A stretch of 49,532 nt of DNA from SHAN690 sp040221375 (GTDB lineage Bacteria > Bacteroidota > Bacteroidia > Flavobacteriales_G > Salibacteraceae), in contig JAVKEP010000093.1 in assembly GCA_040221375.1 (NCBI GenBank), positions 1 to 49,532 of the forward strand. The letters are read 5' to 3'. The position numbers were made by a program, and so were the translations under genes. Below are positions 40,901 through 49,110 of the stretch, in pieces (the stretch's first letter is position 1; every line of letters begins with the position of its first letter). The notes below the pieces were generated by a model. That model saw only the letters and a program-made list of their open reading frames with translations, was not told where the DNA came from and searched no databases.

Positions 40901-41946
40901 GTGGAGTAAAGGATGCTTGTGCCCGTTGAATTGAACTTGGTGATGGCCATGTCCGTTTTAAAACTGCCCGTTCCACCAGCAAAGGAGGTTTGATATGCTC
41001 CTGAACTCGTCGGGTATCCAGATCCACTGCCATTGCCACTTACGAGCACGTATCCACCGGCATACATGTTGCCCAACGAATCGTAGGTCGCTGTAGATCC
41101 CCAATTGTTGATGGTAGACCCTGAATAGGTGCTGAAAATAAGCGTAGGATCAACGATCAGGGTTTTGGTGGAATCCCCTTCCACATTGAATCCGACGTGC
41201 GGAAGGCCGCTGGGTTGGGCGATCATTCTGAAGCTGCTTTCGACGAATTCGCGGTGGCCATCAATCGCGAGCCAAGAGACAGGACTTTGATCAATGATTT
41301 GCTGAACGGAGGTTTCGATTAAGATGCTTTCAAAGCCTAGTTTGAGATCGTCTACTCCTTCATACGCCAATTCGATGAGCGACGGATCGGCTCCCGGATG
41401 TACAATGAAATCGTACTTGAAATTCAGGTTTTGGGAATAGTAGCGGACGTCGATACCAGGATACACATTGCGGTAAGTAACCGAGTGGTATTGCTGTACT
41501 TCAGATGCCCAAAGAGCGGGGTCATCGCCGAGGTAGTAGTTGACATGGTCTGAAAATGCCGTTCCCGTTTCTACGGATGAAGGAACTTGACTGTTGACAA
41601 GGTGCACCTTAAACGCGTGACTTTGAAGGAATTCTGGAAAGTCAGACAACGAGGCTTCACCGTGTTTGTAAGCCGAAATCAGGGCGATGGTTTCTAAGTC
41701 ACTGATGTCGAACGTCAAAGTTTGCCCTTCAAGAAAGACCATTCCACCCGGGATGCGGGCTCTGAATTGAACGTGGTCAGGGAGGTGGCCTTTGTTCTCT
41801 TCGAATTTCAGCTCGCCGTGGCCATCGTATTCATTCGCGTTCAGCTGGCCGATGCCAACGGAAAGAATCAAGAGGTATGTCAGGATCTTTTTCAAAGAGA
41901 TATAACTGCCTAAGGTAGCGGTTTGGCACCGTAGGCGCAATTTCAT
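37915..41946 (-). CDS. giant SBBP/PKD surface protein with T9SS type B (gliding-associated) sorting domain
   Basis: The 1343-residue protein starts at ATG 41946, which gives a long signal region (to about residue 38, QLNANE); a TTG at 41895 would give a standard-length signal. After an N-terminal beta-rich domain (FEENKGHLPDHVQFRARIPG), residues 270-790 form a series of SBBP-type beta-propeller repeats with recurrent STYLGG / GNDGINMSDTL and FPTTSGAF motifs. Next are a PKD-like domain (YEWDFGDGNTSTEYEPKHAY) and four or five Ig-like units with Cys and WSPG cores. The end is the type B domain: VPNAFTPDGDGINDRFLI, then DRWGQLVY and IGSYTYTIRY. It is a likely secreted adhesin or surface polymer. 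Confidence 0.92.
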   Translation of the reverse strand: MKLRLRCQTATLGSYISLKKILTYLLILSVGIGQLNANEYDGHGELKFEENKGHLPDHVQFRARIPGGMVFLEGQTLTFDISDLETIALISAYKHGEASLSDFPEFLQSHAFKVHLVNSQVPSSVETGTAFSDHVNYYLGDDPALWASEVQQYHSVTYRNVYPGIDVRYYSQNLNFKYDFIVHPGADPSLIELAYEGVDDLKLGFESILIETSVQQIIDQSPVSWLAIDGHREFVESSFRMIAQPSGLPHVGFNVEGDSTKTLIVDPTLIFSTYSGSTINNWGSTATYDSLGNMYAGGYVLVSGNGSGSGYPTSSGAYQTSFAGGTGSFKTDMAITKFNSTGTSILYSTYLGGNGNEIPHSLVVNGNNQLYVLATTSSTNFPTTSGAFDATFNGGTTITGTGVNSNSSQIQYQNGSDIVIAKFNANGTNLIASTYVGGTGNDGINMSDTLQKAYSDEFRGEIIVDLNDNCYVATSTSSDDFPIVNGFQTTYGGGLTDGVIFKFNSNLTNLLWSSYIGGSNADAAYSVQFDPSFNVFCTGGTKSTNFPTTTGVINTTYQGGVSDGWLAKISNNGSSLLASTYLGTNAYDQSFFVQLDLAGFVYVVGQTMGSYPIGPSWVYSVSNSGQFLHKLSNNLQSTIFSTRWGSGNSNINLSLTAFLVNECNHIFVSGWGGTLFGIGASTSSGTTTTGLATTNNAVQTTTDGHDFYFIVFEDNATNLLFASFYGGTTGASGGEHTDGGTSRFDKKGIIYQSACASCGQSSSFPTTSGAYATTKPTGASCNLAALKYDLITLIAEADVDGPLSICVNDSIQFANESFGGSEYEWDFGDGNTSTEYEPKHAYAVAGVYDVVLIIKDSVSCIYSDTDSIQLTVIPGPEAIVPNFPKVCAGSQVQLTASGGTSYQWSPGSGLDDPNIQTPIATVNNQITYVVSVMDSCGVDTAWVTLRTFPDKTEAMPDTSICRGLSGPLWANGGVSYSWSPGTYLNTTNGPNPIVFPDSTTYYTVTIVDSFGCTKEHEVTVFVYGYVPQVSAWGDTSVCSGQRVMLNAQGTDEYEWFPKETVLNPYLNSTPAYPEVTTMYVVAVKNACGNAYDSVLIEVSDVALEVGGDTAICQGDTVRLHASGTYTYKWTGPFFRAPSYAREPEITPNESGWYRVEGRNLQNCSKADSVYVRVYPVPDLDVPIDEDTISGIENVLLIARSNSAIRWSSKGYIPCVDCDSIKVYPKERTVYYVVALDSHGCDVYDSIAVAPISKLFVPNAFTPDGDGINDRFLIRGHNLTEYSIKIRDRWGQLVYTSTDLSSGWNGSQFNTGKAAPIGSYTYTIRYRVLPEQDRYQTGTVILVR

Positions 41947-42020
41947 AGACGCAATTCACAAGCATTCCGTTGCTGTTGCCGAATCGATATTTGCATGTGT
42001 CATCTACTGAGAAATCTTGA

Positions 42021-42028
42021 TACCTTTG
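42021..42028 (+). promoter_or_regulatory. -7 promoter element of the PurF-like gene
   Basis: TACCTTTG is an exact TAnnTTTG box 14 bases before the ATG at 42043. A TTTG exists upstream (41990) but 27 bases away instead of 19-21. It argues for the start at 42043, because the in-frame ATG at 41995 lies upstream of it. Confidence 0.4.
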
Positions 42029-42042
42029 TCAGCCCTGAAAAA

Positions 42043-43956
42043 ATGAGCGACCAGATCAAGCACGAGTGCGGCATTGCACTCATACGACTTCTAAAGCCTC
42101 TCGATCATTACCGTGCAAAATACGGGACGTCATTCTACGCACTCAACAAGATGTACCTGCTCATGGAGAAGCAGCACAATCGGGGCCAGGATGGAGCGGG
42201 ATTGGCTAATGTGAAATTTGATGTAACGCCTGGTAACCGCTACATTTCACGCCATCGATCCAACAGTAACAAACCCATCCAAGACATTTTTAACCACATC
42301 TACAGTGGCATCAATGCACGCGTCGCAGAACGAGCCAATGGCGATGAATCCGTCTTGAATGATCCGAATTGGATTAAACAAAATGCGCCGTTTTCGGGCG
42401 AACTCTTTTTGGGTCATCTGCGCTACGGTACCTACGGCGAGAATAGCATTGAAGCATGTCACCCCTTTCTCCGACAGAACAACTGGATGACCAGAAACCT
42501 CGTACTCGCGGGGAACTTCAATATGACCAATGTGGATGAGCAATTCGAAATCCTCATCAATTTAGGTCAGCACCCAAAGAAAAAAGCGGATACGGTGACC
42601 GTACTCGAAAAGATTGGCCATTTCCTCGACGAGGAGAATGAATCGTTGTTTGCTCGGTACAAACGGCTCGGTTATGACAACACCGACATCACAGCGCTCA
42701 TATCCAAAAACATGGACGTCAGAAACATCCTGACGAGGTCTGCAGAAGATTTTGATGGAGGATACGCCATGGCAGGATTGATCGGCAATGGCGACGCTTT
42801 CGTACTACGCGATCCGAATGGAATTCGGCCTGCTTTTTATTACCAAGATGACGAGGTTGTGGTTGTCGCCAGTGAGCGACCGGTTATTCAGACGGCGTTT
42901 AACGTGCCTGCGGCATCGGTAAGAGAGGTGGAGCCAGGGCATGCTTTGATTATTCGCAAAGACGGAAAGGTTAGTATGGACATGATCCGCGAACCGGGAA
43001 AGAAATTGTCGTGCTCTTTTGAGCGGATTTATTTTTCGCGTGGCAGTGACATGGACATTTATAAAGAGCGCTTGGCTCTGGGAAGAACCGTTGTTCCTCG
43101 CGTTTTAGACAGCATCGGTGGGGACTTGAAGAACACGGTATTCTCCTTCATTCCCAATACCGCGGAAGTGTCGTACTACGGGATGTTGAAAGGCCTAGAA
43201 GAATTTCATAACGAGCGGAAACTCGACGATATCGCGAAGATTGACAAGGCAGATAAGGATGCCTTGCGCAATATCCTCAACGAGCGCGTGCGCGCGGAGA
43301 AGGTGGCTATCAAAGACGCAAAGCTCAGGACGTTTATAACACAAGACAGCGATCGCAATGACCTAGTAGCACACGTGTACGACATTACGTATGGAACGGT
43401 CAAAAAGGGCGAAGACAGCCTTGTTGTAATCGATGATTCCATCGTACGCGGAACCACGTTGAAGCAGAGCATTCTGCGCATTTTGGATCGTTTGGGTCCA
43501 AAGAAAATCGTCGTTGTATCGAGTGCCCCACAAATCCGTTACCCTGATTGTTATGGTATCGACATGAGCCTTTTACAGGATTTTGTTGCATTCCAAGCCG
43601 CAATCGGCCTGCTCAAGGACGTAGGGAAGGAGCATATCATCAAGGAAGTGTACGACTTGTGCATCGATGAATTGGCAACGTCTAACAACCATAATTTTCA
43701 GAACCACGTTCAGAAGATCTACGAGCCGTTTACCCAGGAACAGATTTCGGCCAAAATTGCCCAACTGCTTCGTCCAGAAGATTTGAACGCAGATTTGGAG
43801 ATCATTTACCAAACATTGGATGGACTACACGCGGCATGTCCGAATCACAGTGGCGACTGGTATTTCAGTGGAAACTATCCTACCACGGGTGGTAATCGTG
43901 TCGTGAATCGGGCCTTTGTAAACTTCTACGAAGGCAAGCGCGAACGGGCCTATTGA
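42043..43956 (+). CDS. PurF-like class II amidotransferase / phosphoribosyltransferase (extended)
   Basis: The 637-residue protein starts at ATG 42043. The N-terminal Ntn amidotransferase domain has the nucleophile Cys9 in KHECGIALIRL, so an eight-residue propeptide must be removed. It also has the motifs EKQHNRGQDGAGLA and GHLRYGTYG. The phosphoribosyltransferase domain has the PRPP loop VVIDDSIVRGTT followed by SSAPQIRYPDCYGIDM. Ordinary PurF makes phosphoribosylamine from PRPP and glutamine. Here the protein is about 130 residues longer than E. coli PurF, with extra segments in both domains, a different flexible loop before the PRPP motif and a long C-terminus. It may be a specialised paralogue rather than the main PurF. 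Confidence 0.87.
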   Translation: MSDQIKHECGIALIRLLKPLDHYRAKYGTSFYALNKMYLLMEKQHNRGQDGAGLANVKFDVTPGNRYISRHRSNSNKPIQDIFNHIYSGINARVAERANGDESVLNDPNWIKQNAPFSGELFLGHLRYGTYGENSIEACHPFLRQNNWMTRNLVLAGNFNMTNVDEQFEILINLGQHPKKKADTVTVLEKIGHFLDEENESLFARYKRLGYDNTDITALISKNMDVRNILTRSAEDFDGGYAMAGLIGNGDAFVLRDPNGIRPAFYYQDDEVVVVASERPVIQTAFNVPAASVREVEPGHALIIRKDGKVSMDMIREPGKKLSCSFERIYFSRGSDMDIYKERLALGRTVVPRVLDSIGGDLKNTVFSFIPNTAEVSYYGMLKGLEEFHNERKLDDIAKIDKADKDALRNILNERVRAEKVAIKDAKLRTFITQDSDRNDLVAHVYDITYGTVKKGEDSLVVIDDSIVRGTTLKQSILRILDRLGPKKIVVVSSAPQIRYPDCYGIDMSLLQDFVAFQAAIGLLKDVGKEHIIKEVYDLCIDELATSNNHNFQNHVQKIYEPFTQEQISAKIAQLLRPEDLNADLEIIYQTLDGLHAACPNHSGDWYFSGNYPTTGGNRVVNRAFVNFYEGKRERAY

Positions 43957-43959
43957 ATC

Positions 43960-46392
43960 CTAGAAGGAAATCCGATAATAAAAGAGCGGCAAACGACCCA
44001 ATTGATATTCCCTCCGGATGCTCTCGGATGGATCTTCGTTTCCATCGGGAGCGTAGGTAAGACTCAGGACATTTCTCGTGTTGAGGAAATTGACCAAGTC
44101 GATTCCAATTTCATGCGTCACTTTTTTGGCATTCAAGCGGTAGTTTACCTTGATGTCTGCACGGAAGTAATGCGGAAACTGCTCTGTGTTTCTGAGGCTG
44201 TCGATGACCACCAGCTCTTTTTGACGATTGCTCTCAGCTATATTGGGCGGGCCGTACCACCTGCCGCCGACTACGGTTACTTTTCCACCCAATGAGAGCA
44301 TGTGCTTTTTAGAGAAATGAATCTCCTTGGCAAACAGCGCGTTTGCTGCGAAGTTCCCGTTGAAATCTGTGTTGCGCCATTGTTGATCTGATCCTTGGTA
44401 CTTGCTGTCGAAAAGCGAACCAGTAAACAAGAAATAATAGGACTTGGCAAAGAACTTTTCAAAAGTGAACTCGATTCCAAAATTTCGTTGAACGCCCTGA
44501 TTGACCAACGTGTCAGGAAAGAAACGTTCGAAACCAGAGCCCGTGTTGGCCAGCGAAAACGACTGGGTCGCGGCATCGATGGGAATGTCATAGAGCCACT
44601 GGTAATAAACTTCCGTCTTGAACCGAAGGTTTTTAAAGAGCATGCGATCATAACCAAGCACTCCGTGGATCGCTTTTGTAAAATCCATGTTCTTATTGTA
44701 GAGGACGGCATTCCCATTCGCGTCCCGTTGTTCGGAGTAATGGTATAAGTAATAAGGCTGAGTTTGGCTGTGCAGACCACCCCCTAGGTTGAGGCTAGAA
44801 CCGTCTTCGAACGTACGACGGATGGCTGCTCGGGGTTCTACCCAAGACGCTGCTTTGCTCAGGGTGAAGTATTGCGAGTGCAAGCCAAATGTCATGACCC
44901 AATCGTTGTTTGGTTTGTACTTCCATTGTACGTAAGGTTGAAGAAGCATCGCTTGCGTGCGTGTGTCCCAACGAACTCGCCACGTGTCGTAGGCAGGGGA
45001 TGCAGTGTCAAAAATCCAGGTACTGTCTTCGTAGGAAAAGAAAAACTGCTCAGCTACGACACCTGCTTTAATCACGTGATTTCTACTCAACTTAGCATTG
45101 ATAAACGAGTGGCCAATGACGCGATTTTCATTAAAGGAATACTGGAGCAAGGGGTTGAATGCATTGTTGCTGTCGAGTTGGTAGTTGCCTTCATCGTCTA
45201 CGTACCGATTGACAAGTTCATGGTAGGAATTCACTTGGTTGTAATTGAAGGCTAGGGCTGTTTTCCAATAGGTTTTTTCATTCAATGCCCTCGTGTAGCT
45301 CGCACCGATCACGCCCATGGTAGAGCCGAAGTACTGATCGCGATCGTTGTCGCCATAAATGTTACGGTCCTCAGGCGAGGCTTGATTGCTGATGAGGATG
45401 TCAATATCACTGGTGCCTCCCACGCCGAAAATCGAGAAGCTGGAAGATCCTTTGCCGGGCACGTTTAATTTAAAGCTCAAGTCCTGGTACTTGGGGATTG
45501 CATCCGTGCCGTATTCGATTCCCAACCCACCGATAAGGGCGAGCGTAGAATATCGATAGGCCGCCATGTAAGTGATGTTCCTATCGCGCGACAATGGACC
45601 TTCCACCATCACTTCTGTACCTAGGAACCCGAATTGCCCTACAAATTCATGGTCTTGGTTGTTTCCGCTTCTCAAGTTGAGATCGAACACCCCCGCCGTG
45701 GCATTCCCAAACTCCCCTGGAAATGCTCCCGTATAAAAATCACTGTTGCCGAGGGTTTTATTGTTGAGGATGCTGATAGATCCACCAGCCGTACCTGGAA
45801 TGTTGAAGTGATTGGGATTCGAAATGGGAAGGTCTTCTAGGCGCCACAGTATGGCCTGGGGAGAATTTCCGCGAATGACGATGTCGTTCCTCGAATCATC
45901 GGCGCCCTGCACCCCGGCAAAATTCGACGCCATTCGAGATGGCTCGCCTCTGCTGCCTGCATACCTCTCTGTCTCTGCAACGTTAAATTGCCTTGCGCTG
46001 ATGATGGCCATTTCATTCAATGGTTCACCGTCTCTGGTAGCCACTATGTCCACGGCGTCCATTTCGATGGCCGCTTCTTCTAAAGAGACATCGAGGATGG
46101 TTTGTCTGCCAGAATTGACTTCTACGTTGTTGACCATCACCGGTAAGTACCCGATGAATGTAAAATTCAACGTGTGCCGACCAATGGCCAATGCAGGAAG
46201 TTCGTAGCGGCCATCCGCGTCAGTGCTCGTACCGGTAAGGTGATCCGGATCATCCAGCAATACCACGTTCACCCCAGGGATCGGCTGCCGTGAATCTTTG
46301 TCGATAACACGACCGCGTATGCTTTGAGTGAAGTCCTGGCTAAAGCCTTCAACGCTTGAAAAAAGCACAATGATCAGAAGTAAAGTTCGCAT
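43960..46392 (-). CDS. TonB-dependent outer-membrane receptor
   Basis: This outer-membrane beta-barrel transporter has 810 residues from ATG 46392 (MRTLLLIIVLFSSVEGFSQ signal peptide; the longer ATG at 46461 would put 23 charged residues in front). A carboxypeptidase-regulatory-like domain comes first (IRGRVIDKDSRQPIPGVNVV), then a plug domain (about 120-250; DIVIRGNSPQAILWRLEDLP), then the barrel with alternating strands to the C-terminal aromatic (FYYRISF). No SusD partner lies nearby, so it is not a SusC pair. The substrate is unknown. It converges with the PurF-like gene, with three bases between the stops. Confidence 0.93.
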   Translation of the reverse strand: MRTLLLIIVLFSSVEGFSQDFTQSIRGRVIDKDSRQPIPGVNVVLLDDPDHLTGTSTDADGRYELPALAIGRHTLNFTFIGYLPVMVNNVEVNSGRQTILDVSLEEAAIEMDAVDIVATRDGEPLNEMAIISARQFNVAETERYAGSRGEPSRMASNFAGVQGADDSRNDIVIRGNSPQAILWRLEDLPISNPNHFNIPGTAGGSISILNNKTLGNSDFYTGAFPGEFGNATAGVFDLNLRSGNNQDHEFVGQFGFLGTEVMVEGPLSRDRNITYMAAYRYSTLALIGGLGIEYGTDAIPKYQDLSFKLNVPGKGSSSFSIFGVGGTSDIDILISNQASPEDRNIYGDNDRDQYFGSTMGVIGASYTRALNEKTYWKTALAFNYNQVNSYHELVNRYVDDEGNYQLDSNNAFNPLLQYSFNENRVIGHSFINAKLSRNHVIKAGVVAEQFFFSYEDSTWIFDTASPAYDTWRVRWDTRTQAMLLQPYVQWKYKPNNDWVMTFGLHSQYFTLSKAASWVEPRAAIRRTFEDGSSLNLGGGLHSQTQPYYLYHYSEQRDANGNAVLYNKNMDFTKAIHGVLGYDRMLFKNLRFKTEVYYQWLYDIPIDAATQSFSLANTGSGFERFFPDTLVNQGVQRNFGIEFTFEKFFAKSYYFLFTGSLFDSKYQGSDQQWRNTDFNGNFAANALFAKEIHFSKKHMLSLGGKVTVVGGRWYGPPNIAESNRQKELVVIDSLRNTEQFPHYFRADIKVNYRLNAKKVTHEIGIDLVNFLNTRNVLSLTYAPDGNEDPSESIRREYQLGRLPLFYYRISF

Positions 46393-46646
46393 GGAAGGCT
46401 TGGGCTTTGGCTCAAATGTGAAGAAAATTCGGATTCGTATCGAAGTATATCTGTCGTTCATCGAAACTATACTGCGTTTTGACCCGTATACAGAATATAA
46501 TATTGTGAAGTAGAAAAAAAGAAAAATTATCAGACAACTTTTATAAACTGATTGCAGTCTTACTATCAGAAGTTCGACTTCACCCCTTGAACATTGGACG
46601 TTCGGTTAAGCCACTAACATTTGTTTAACCAAATAATTCTAATGTT

Positions 46647-47333
46647 ATGAAAGCCTTAGCCCCCGTTTTTTTGGTACTTGTACTGTTGCTTGCAATGGTA
46701 TCAGCCATCTCTGCTCAAAACAGAATCCACAATCCCGAATTACCCCAACACCTCGTATTCCAGTGGCAAATCCACACCGAACAAGTCGATGGATCTTGGA
46801 GCAACAGTGACTTTTCAGTCTCCAGGGATGCAAGTGGATTGGTGGTCTACTATGGAATGTACAGAACACTCGAAGCCGCACTCGAGGGCATGCCAACGCT
46901 TCCCGAAGGAGTGAGTAACACAGCCGTTTCGCTCATTCCATTTTTCAATCAAAAGAGTATTTCAGGCGAAGATGCTTTGGCCTTATTGGGCAACTTGAAC
47001 GATCGCGACATTGATCCGGATTATTTAGAAGAAGAAGCTGTTTCATTCACCGTATACTTTGCAACATTCGATCAACCACAGGGCCGAAAAATCTTAGAGG
47101 CAATCGACGGAGCCTTGAGTTTTGAAGTTTTGCCCAACTATCGATTCGCATATTCCGCTGGCTTGTTCGGAAGCCTAGACGATGCAGAGTTGTATGTGAA
47201 CGACCTCAGAAACAAGGGATTCGTTGAAGCACAAGTAAACAAGTTTTTGAATGGCCAACGGGTAGCGATGGTTGTAGAACAAGAACTGTATGCCTTTGTG
47301 TCCTGGTTGGAAAGCGAGCGAATCGTTTTTTGA
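46647..47333 (+). CDS. secreted protein with SPOR-like domains
   Basis: The 228-residue protein has a signal peptide (MKALAPVFLVLVLLLAMVS to SAQ). The mature part has two imperfect copies of a SPOR-like pattern (strand, helix, strand with V/I-x-V-x-x-G-x-F/L and A-x(6)-L). The first is around residues 62-90 (GLVVYYGMYRTLEAALEGM). The second is around 130-205 (FTVYFATFDQPQGRKILEAI, then RFAYSAGLFGSLDDAELY). SPOR domains bind denuded peptidoglycan, so a cell-wall link is possible. The match is by pattern only. It ends five bases before the convergent DUF2480 gene. Confidence 0.65.
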   Translation: MKALAPVFLVLVLLLAMVSAISAQNRIHNPELPQHLVFQWQIHTEQVDGSWSNSDFSVSRDASGLVVYYGMYRTLEAALEGMPTLPEGVSNTAVSLIPFFNQKSISGEDALALLGNLNDRDIDPDYLEEEAVSFTVYFATFDQPQGRKILEAIDGALSFEVLPNYRFAYSAGLFGSLDDAELYVNDLRNKGFVEAQVNKFLNGQRVAMVVEQELYAFVSWLESERIVF

Positions 47334-47338
47334 AAAGA

Positions 47339-47845
47339 CTATTTTTTCTTGAAAACGGGCACGGTGGAGCAAGGTTCTCCGAACATAAGTGATTTTACCA
47401 CGGATGTCAATCTGCTCGCTAAGGCGAGGTAAACACTCTCCGGAATGGCTTCATCGCTGCACCCTTTCAAGACGACACGTTGATCAGTGAATGACGAGAG
47501 GTCGAGGTCCTTGACCCATTGAAGCCAGAGCAATTGTTCGAGTTCAGTTCGAGTACCAACGATGGAATAATTGCAAATGCTGCGAAGATGACTACCTACG
47601 AGCATGTAGGCCCAAGTTGGGATGATGGCGTCACCGGAGCAGTGAACGTGAACGAAGGCTCCTCGAAACGACTCCCAATCGTAACTGTCTACGAAGGCTC
47701 GAAAGTCTTTTTCCTTCAAGGCTAATCCCTCCCATAAGGTTTGGGCAAGATCGAAGTCCATGATGTTCCAATCCGGCTTCACTTCTTCCAAATCGAGCGT
47801 GATCAATCCGCTTTTCGCTACCTTATTTTCGATCGCTTCACTCAT
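47339..47845 (-). CDS. DUF2480 family protein
   Basis: The 168-residue cytosolic protein is of a Bacteroidota family of unknown function. Its marks are TLDLEEVKPDWNIMDFDLAQ, GAFVHVHCSGDAIIPTWAYM, and the C-terminal VVLKGCSDEAIPESVYLALA. Conserved Cys residues (VHCSGD, KGCSD, GEPCS) invite a metal or Fe-S role. It starts six bases after the DUF59 gene stop and lies in the sufE operon, so a part in iron-sulfur assembly is likely but unproven. Confidence 0.85.
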   Translation of the reverse strand: MSEAIENKVAKSGLITLDLEEVKPDWNIMDFDLAQTLWEGLALKEKDFRAFVDSYDWESFRGAFVHVHCSGDAIIPTWAYMLVGSHLRSICNYSIVGTRTELEQLLWLQWVKDLDLSSFTDQRVVLKGCSDEAIPESVYLALASRLTSVVKSLMFGEPCSTVPVFKKK

Positions 47846-47851
47846 TCAATA

Positions 47852-48172
47852 TCAAATCATTCCCAATTCGACTAGGGCTTCTTCGCTCATCATGTCTTTA
47901 TCCCACGGCGGCTCCCAAGTCAATTCTATACCAGCACTTTTAATGCCCTCGACGCCCGCGACTTTCTCTTCGACTTCAAGCGGCAGACTCTCTGCTACAG
48001 GGCAGCTAGGGGAGGTAAGGGTCATGACGATCAAGGCATTACACTCCTCATCTATTTTGATCTCGTAGATCAATCCAAGCTCGTAGATATCGACAGGAAT
48101 TTCAGGGTCGTATACCGATTTGAGCGCCGTGATCACGGAGGACTCGAGTTGTTTTTTCAGTGCTGGATCCAT
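47852..48172 (-). CDS. DUF59 / MIP18-family Fe-S assembly protein (SufT-like)
   Basis: The 106-residue protein has the MIP18-family pattern: VYDPEIPVDIYELGLIYEI near the N-terminus and the conserved Cys in TLTSPSCPVAESLPL, then a C-terminal strand with TWEPPWDKDMM. This matches small SufT-like proteins that help iron-sulfur cluster maturation. It lies between sufE (four bases upstream) and the DUF2480 gene in one transcript. Confidence 0.9.
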   Translation of the reverse strand: MDPALKKQLESSVITALKSVYDPEIPVDIYELGLIYEIKIDEECNALIVMTLTSPSCPVAESLPLEVEEKVAGVEGIKSAGIELTWEPPWDKDMMSEEALVELGMI

Positions 48173-48176
48173 GAGA

Positions 48177-48608
48177 CTATTCTTCGGATTTGGCTTGGTG
48201 CGCTATCGCGTACATTTTCATTTTCTTGATCATCGACACAAGCCCATTGGCTCGATTCGGCGAGAGGTGCTCCTTTAGACCAATTTGATCTACGAAGTAA
48301 AGGTCGGCTTTTGAAATGTCTTCAGGGGAATGTCCTGAAAGAACCCGTACCATCAGGCCGACCAATCCCTTGGTGATGATGGCGTCGCTGTCAGCCAAGA
48401 AATGTAGGGTGCCATGCTTCATCTCAGCGTGTAGCCATACCCGGCTTTGACATCCCCTTACCAAGTTTTCATCGATGCGATATGCTTCGTCGATTGTGGC
48501 CAAGTCTTTTCCAAACGCAATGATGTGTTCGTATTTTTCCATCCAATCTGTGAAGAAGCTGAATTCTTCGATGATCTCCTCTTGTATGCTATCGATCTCT
48601 TTGGCCAT
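48177..48608 (-). CDS. sufE: SufE, cysteine-desulfurase sulfur acceptor
   Basis: The 143-residue protein accepts persulfide from SufS and passes sulfur to the SufBCD scaffold. The active Cys is in LVRGCQSRVWLHAEM, followed by GTLHFLADSDAIITKGLVGL and LSGHSPEDI, all usual SufE features. SufS and SufBCD are not in the window. It starts one base after the rfaE2 stop, so the operon mixes heptose synthesis and Fe-S assembly genes. Confidence 0.94.
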   Translation of the reverse strand: MAKEIDSIQEEIIEEFSFFTDWMEKYEHIIAFGKDLATIDEAYRIDENLVRGCQSRVWLHAEMKHGTLHFLADSDAIITKGLVGLMVRVLSGHSPEDISKADLYFVDQIGLKEHLSPNRANGLVSMIKKMKMYAIAHQAKSEE

Positions 48609-48609
48609 T

Positions 48610-49110
48610 TTACTTGCTAACGCCTTTCAAGATTTTTTGTTCAATGGCAGTGGTCGAGTACCCATCAAGAAAGCGAAGGAGCTTTACCTCTCCGCCATAG
48701 TTCACAACCTCTTCAGCGCCTACCACCGTTTCAATCTTGTAATCTCCCCCTTTTACGAGCACAGCGGGAAGCACGGTCTTAATCAACTCAAGCGGGGTGG
48801 CTTCATCGAAAAGCACAACCATATCTACCGACCTCAGCCCTGCTACCACCAAAGATCTGGATCGTTGATCATTGATCGGACGATGTTCGCCCTTGCCGAG
48901 TTTTTTTGCAGAGGCATCGCTGTTCAAACCGAGCACCAGTTTCGTTCCCAATGCCGCTGCTTGCTCTAAATACACTATGTGGCCAGGATGAAGGAGGTCG
49001 AATACCCCATTGGTAAAAACGATTCGTTCTCCTTTAGCACGCCAGGCTTCTAGCACATCGCTTATGGCTGATCGGTGGCTGAAAATTCTATGTTCCAAGG
49101 AAACACTCAT
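48610..49110 (-). CDS. rfaE2: D-glycero-beta-D-manno-heptose 1-phosphate adenylyltransferase
   Basis: The 166-residue nucleotidyltransferase has the signature VFTNGVFDLLHPGHIVYLEQ (GxFDxxHxGH type), LVLGLNSDASAKKLG and PLELIKTVLPAVLVKGGDY, matching the second domain of HldE as a separate protein. It activates heptose 1-phosphate with ATP in the synthesis of ADP-heptose for lipopolysaccharide. The kinase domain (HldE1) is not in the window. The start overlaps the stop of the flippase-like gene (ATGA). Confidence 0.94.
   Translation of the reverse strand: MSVSLEHRIFSHRSAISDVLEAWRAKGERIVFTNGVFDLLHPGHIVYLEQAAALGTKLVLGLNSDASAKKLGKGEHRPINDQRSRSLVVAGLRSVDMVVLFDEATPLELIKTVLPAVLVKGGDYKIETVVGAEEVVNYGGEVKLLRFLDGYSTTAIEQKILKGVSK

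Noticed and set aside
43960..46392. SusC of a polysaccharide utilisation locus
   Set aside because: There is no SusD or glycosidase gene beside it, and the receptor is shorter than typical SusC proteins. I call it a general TonB-dependent receptor.
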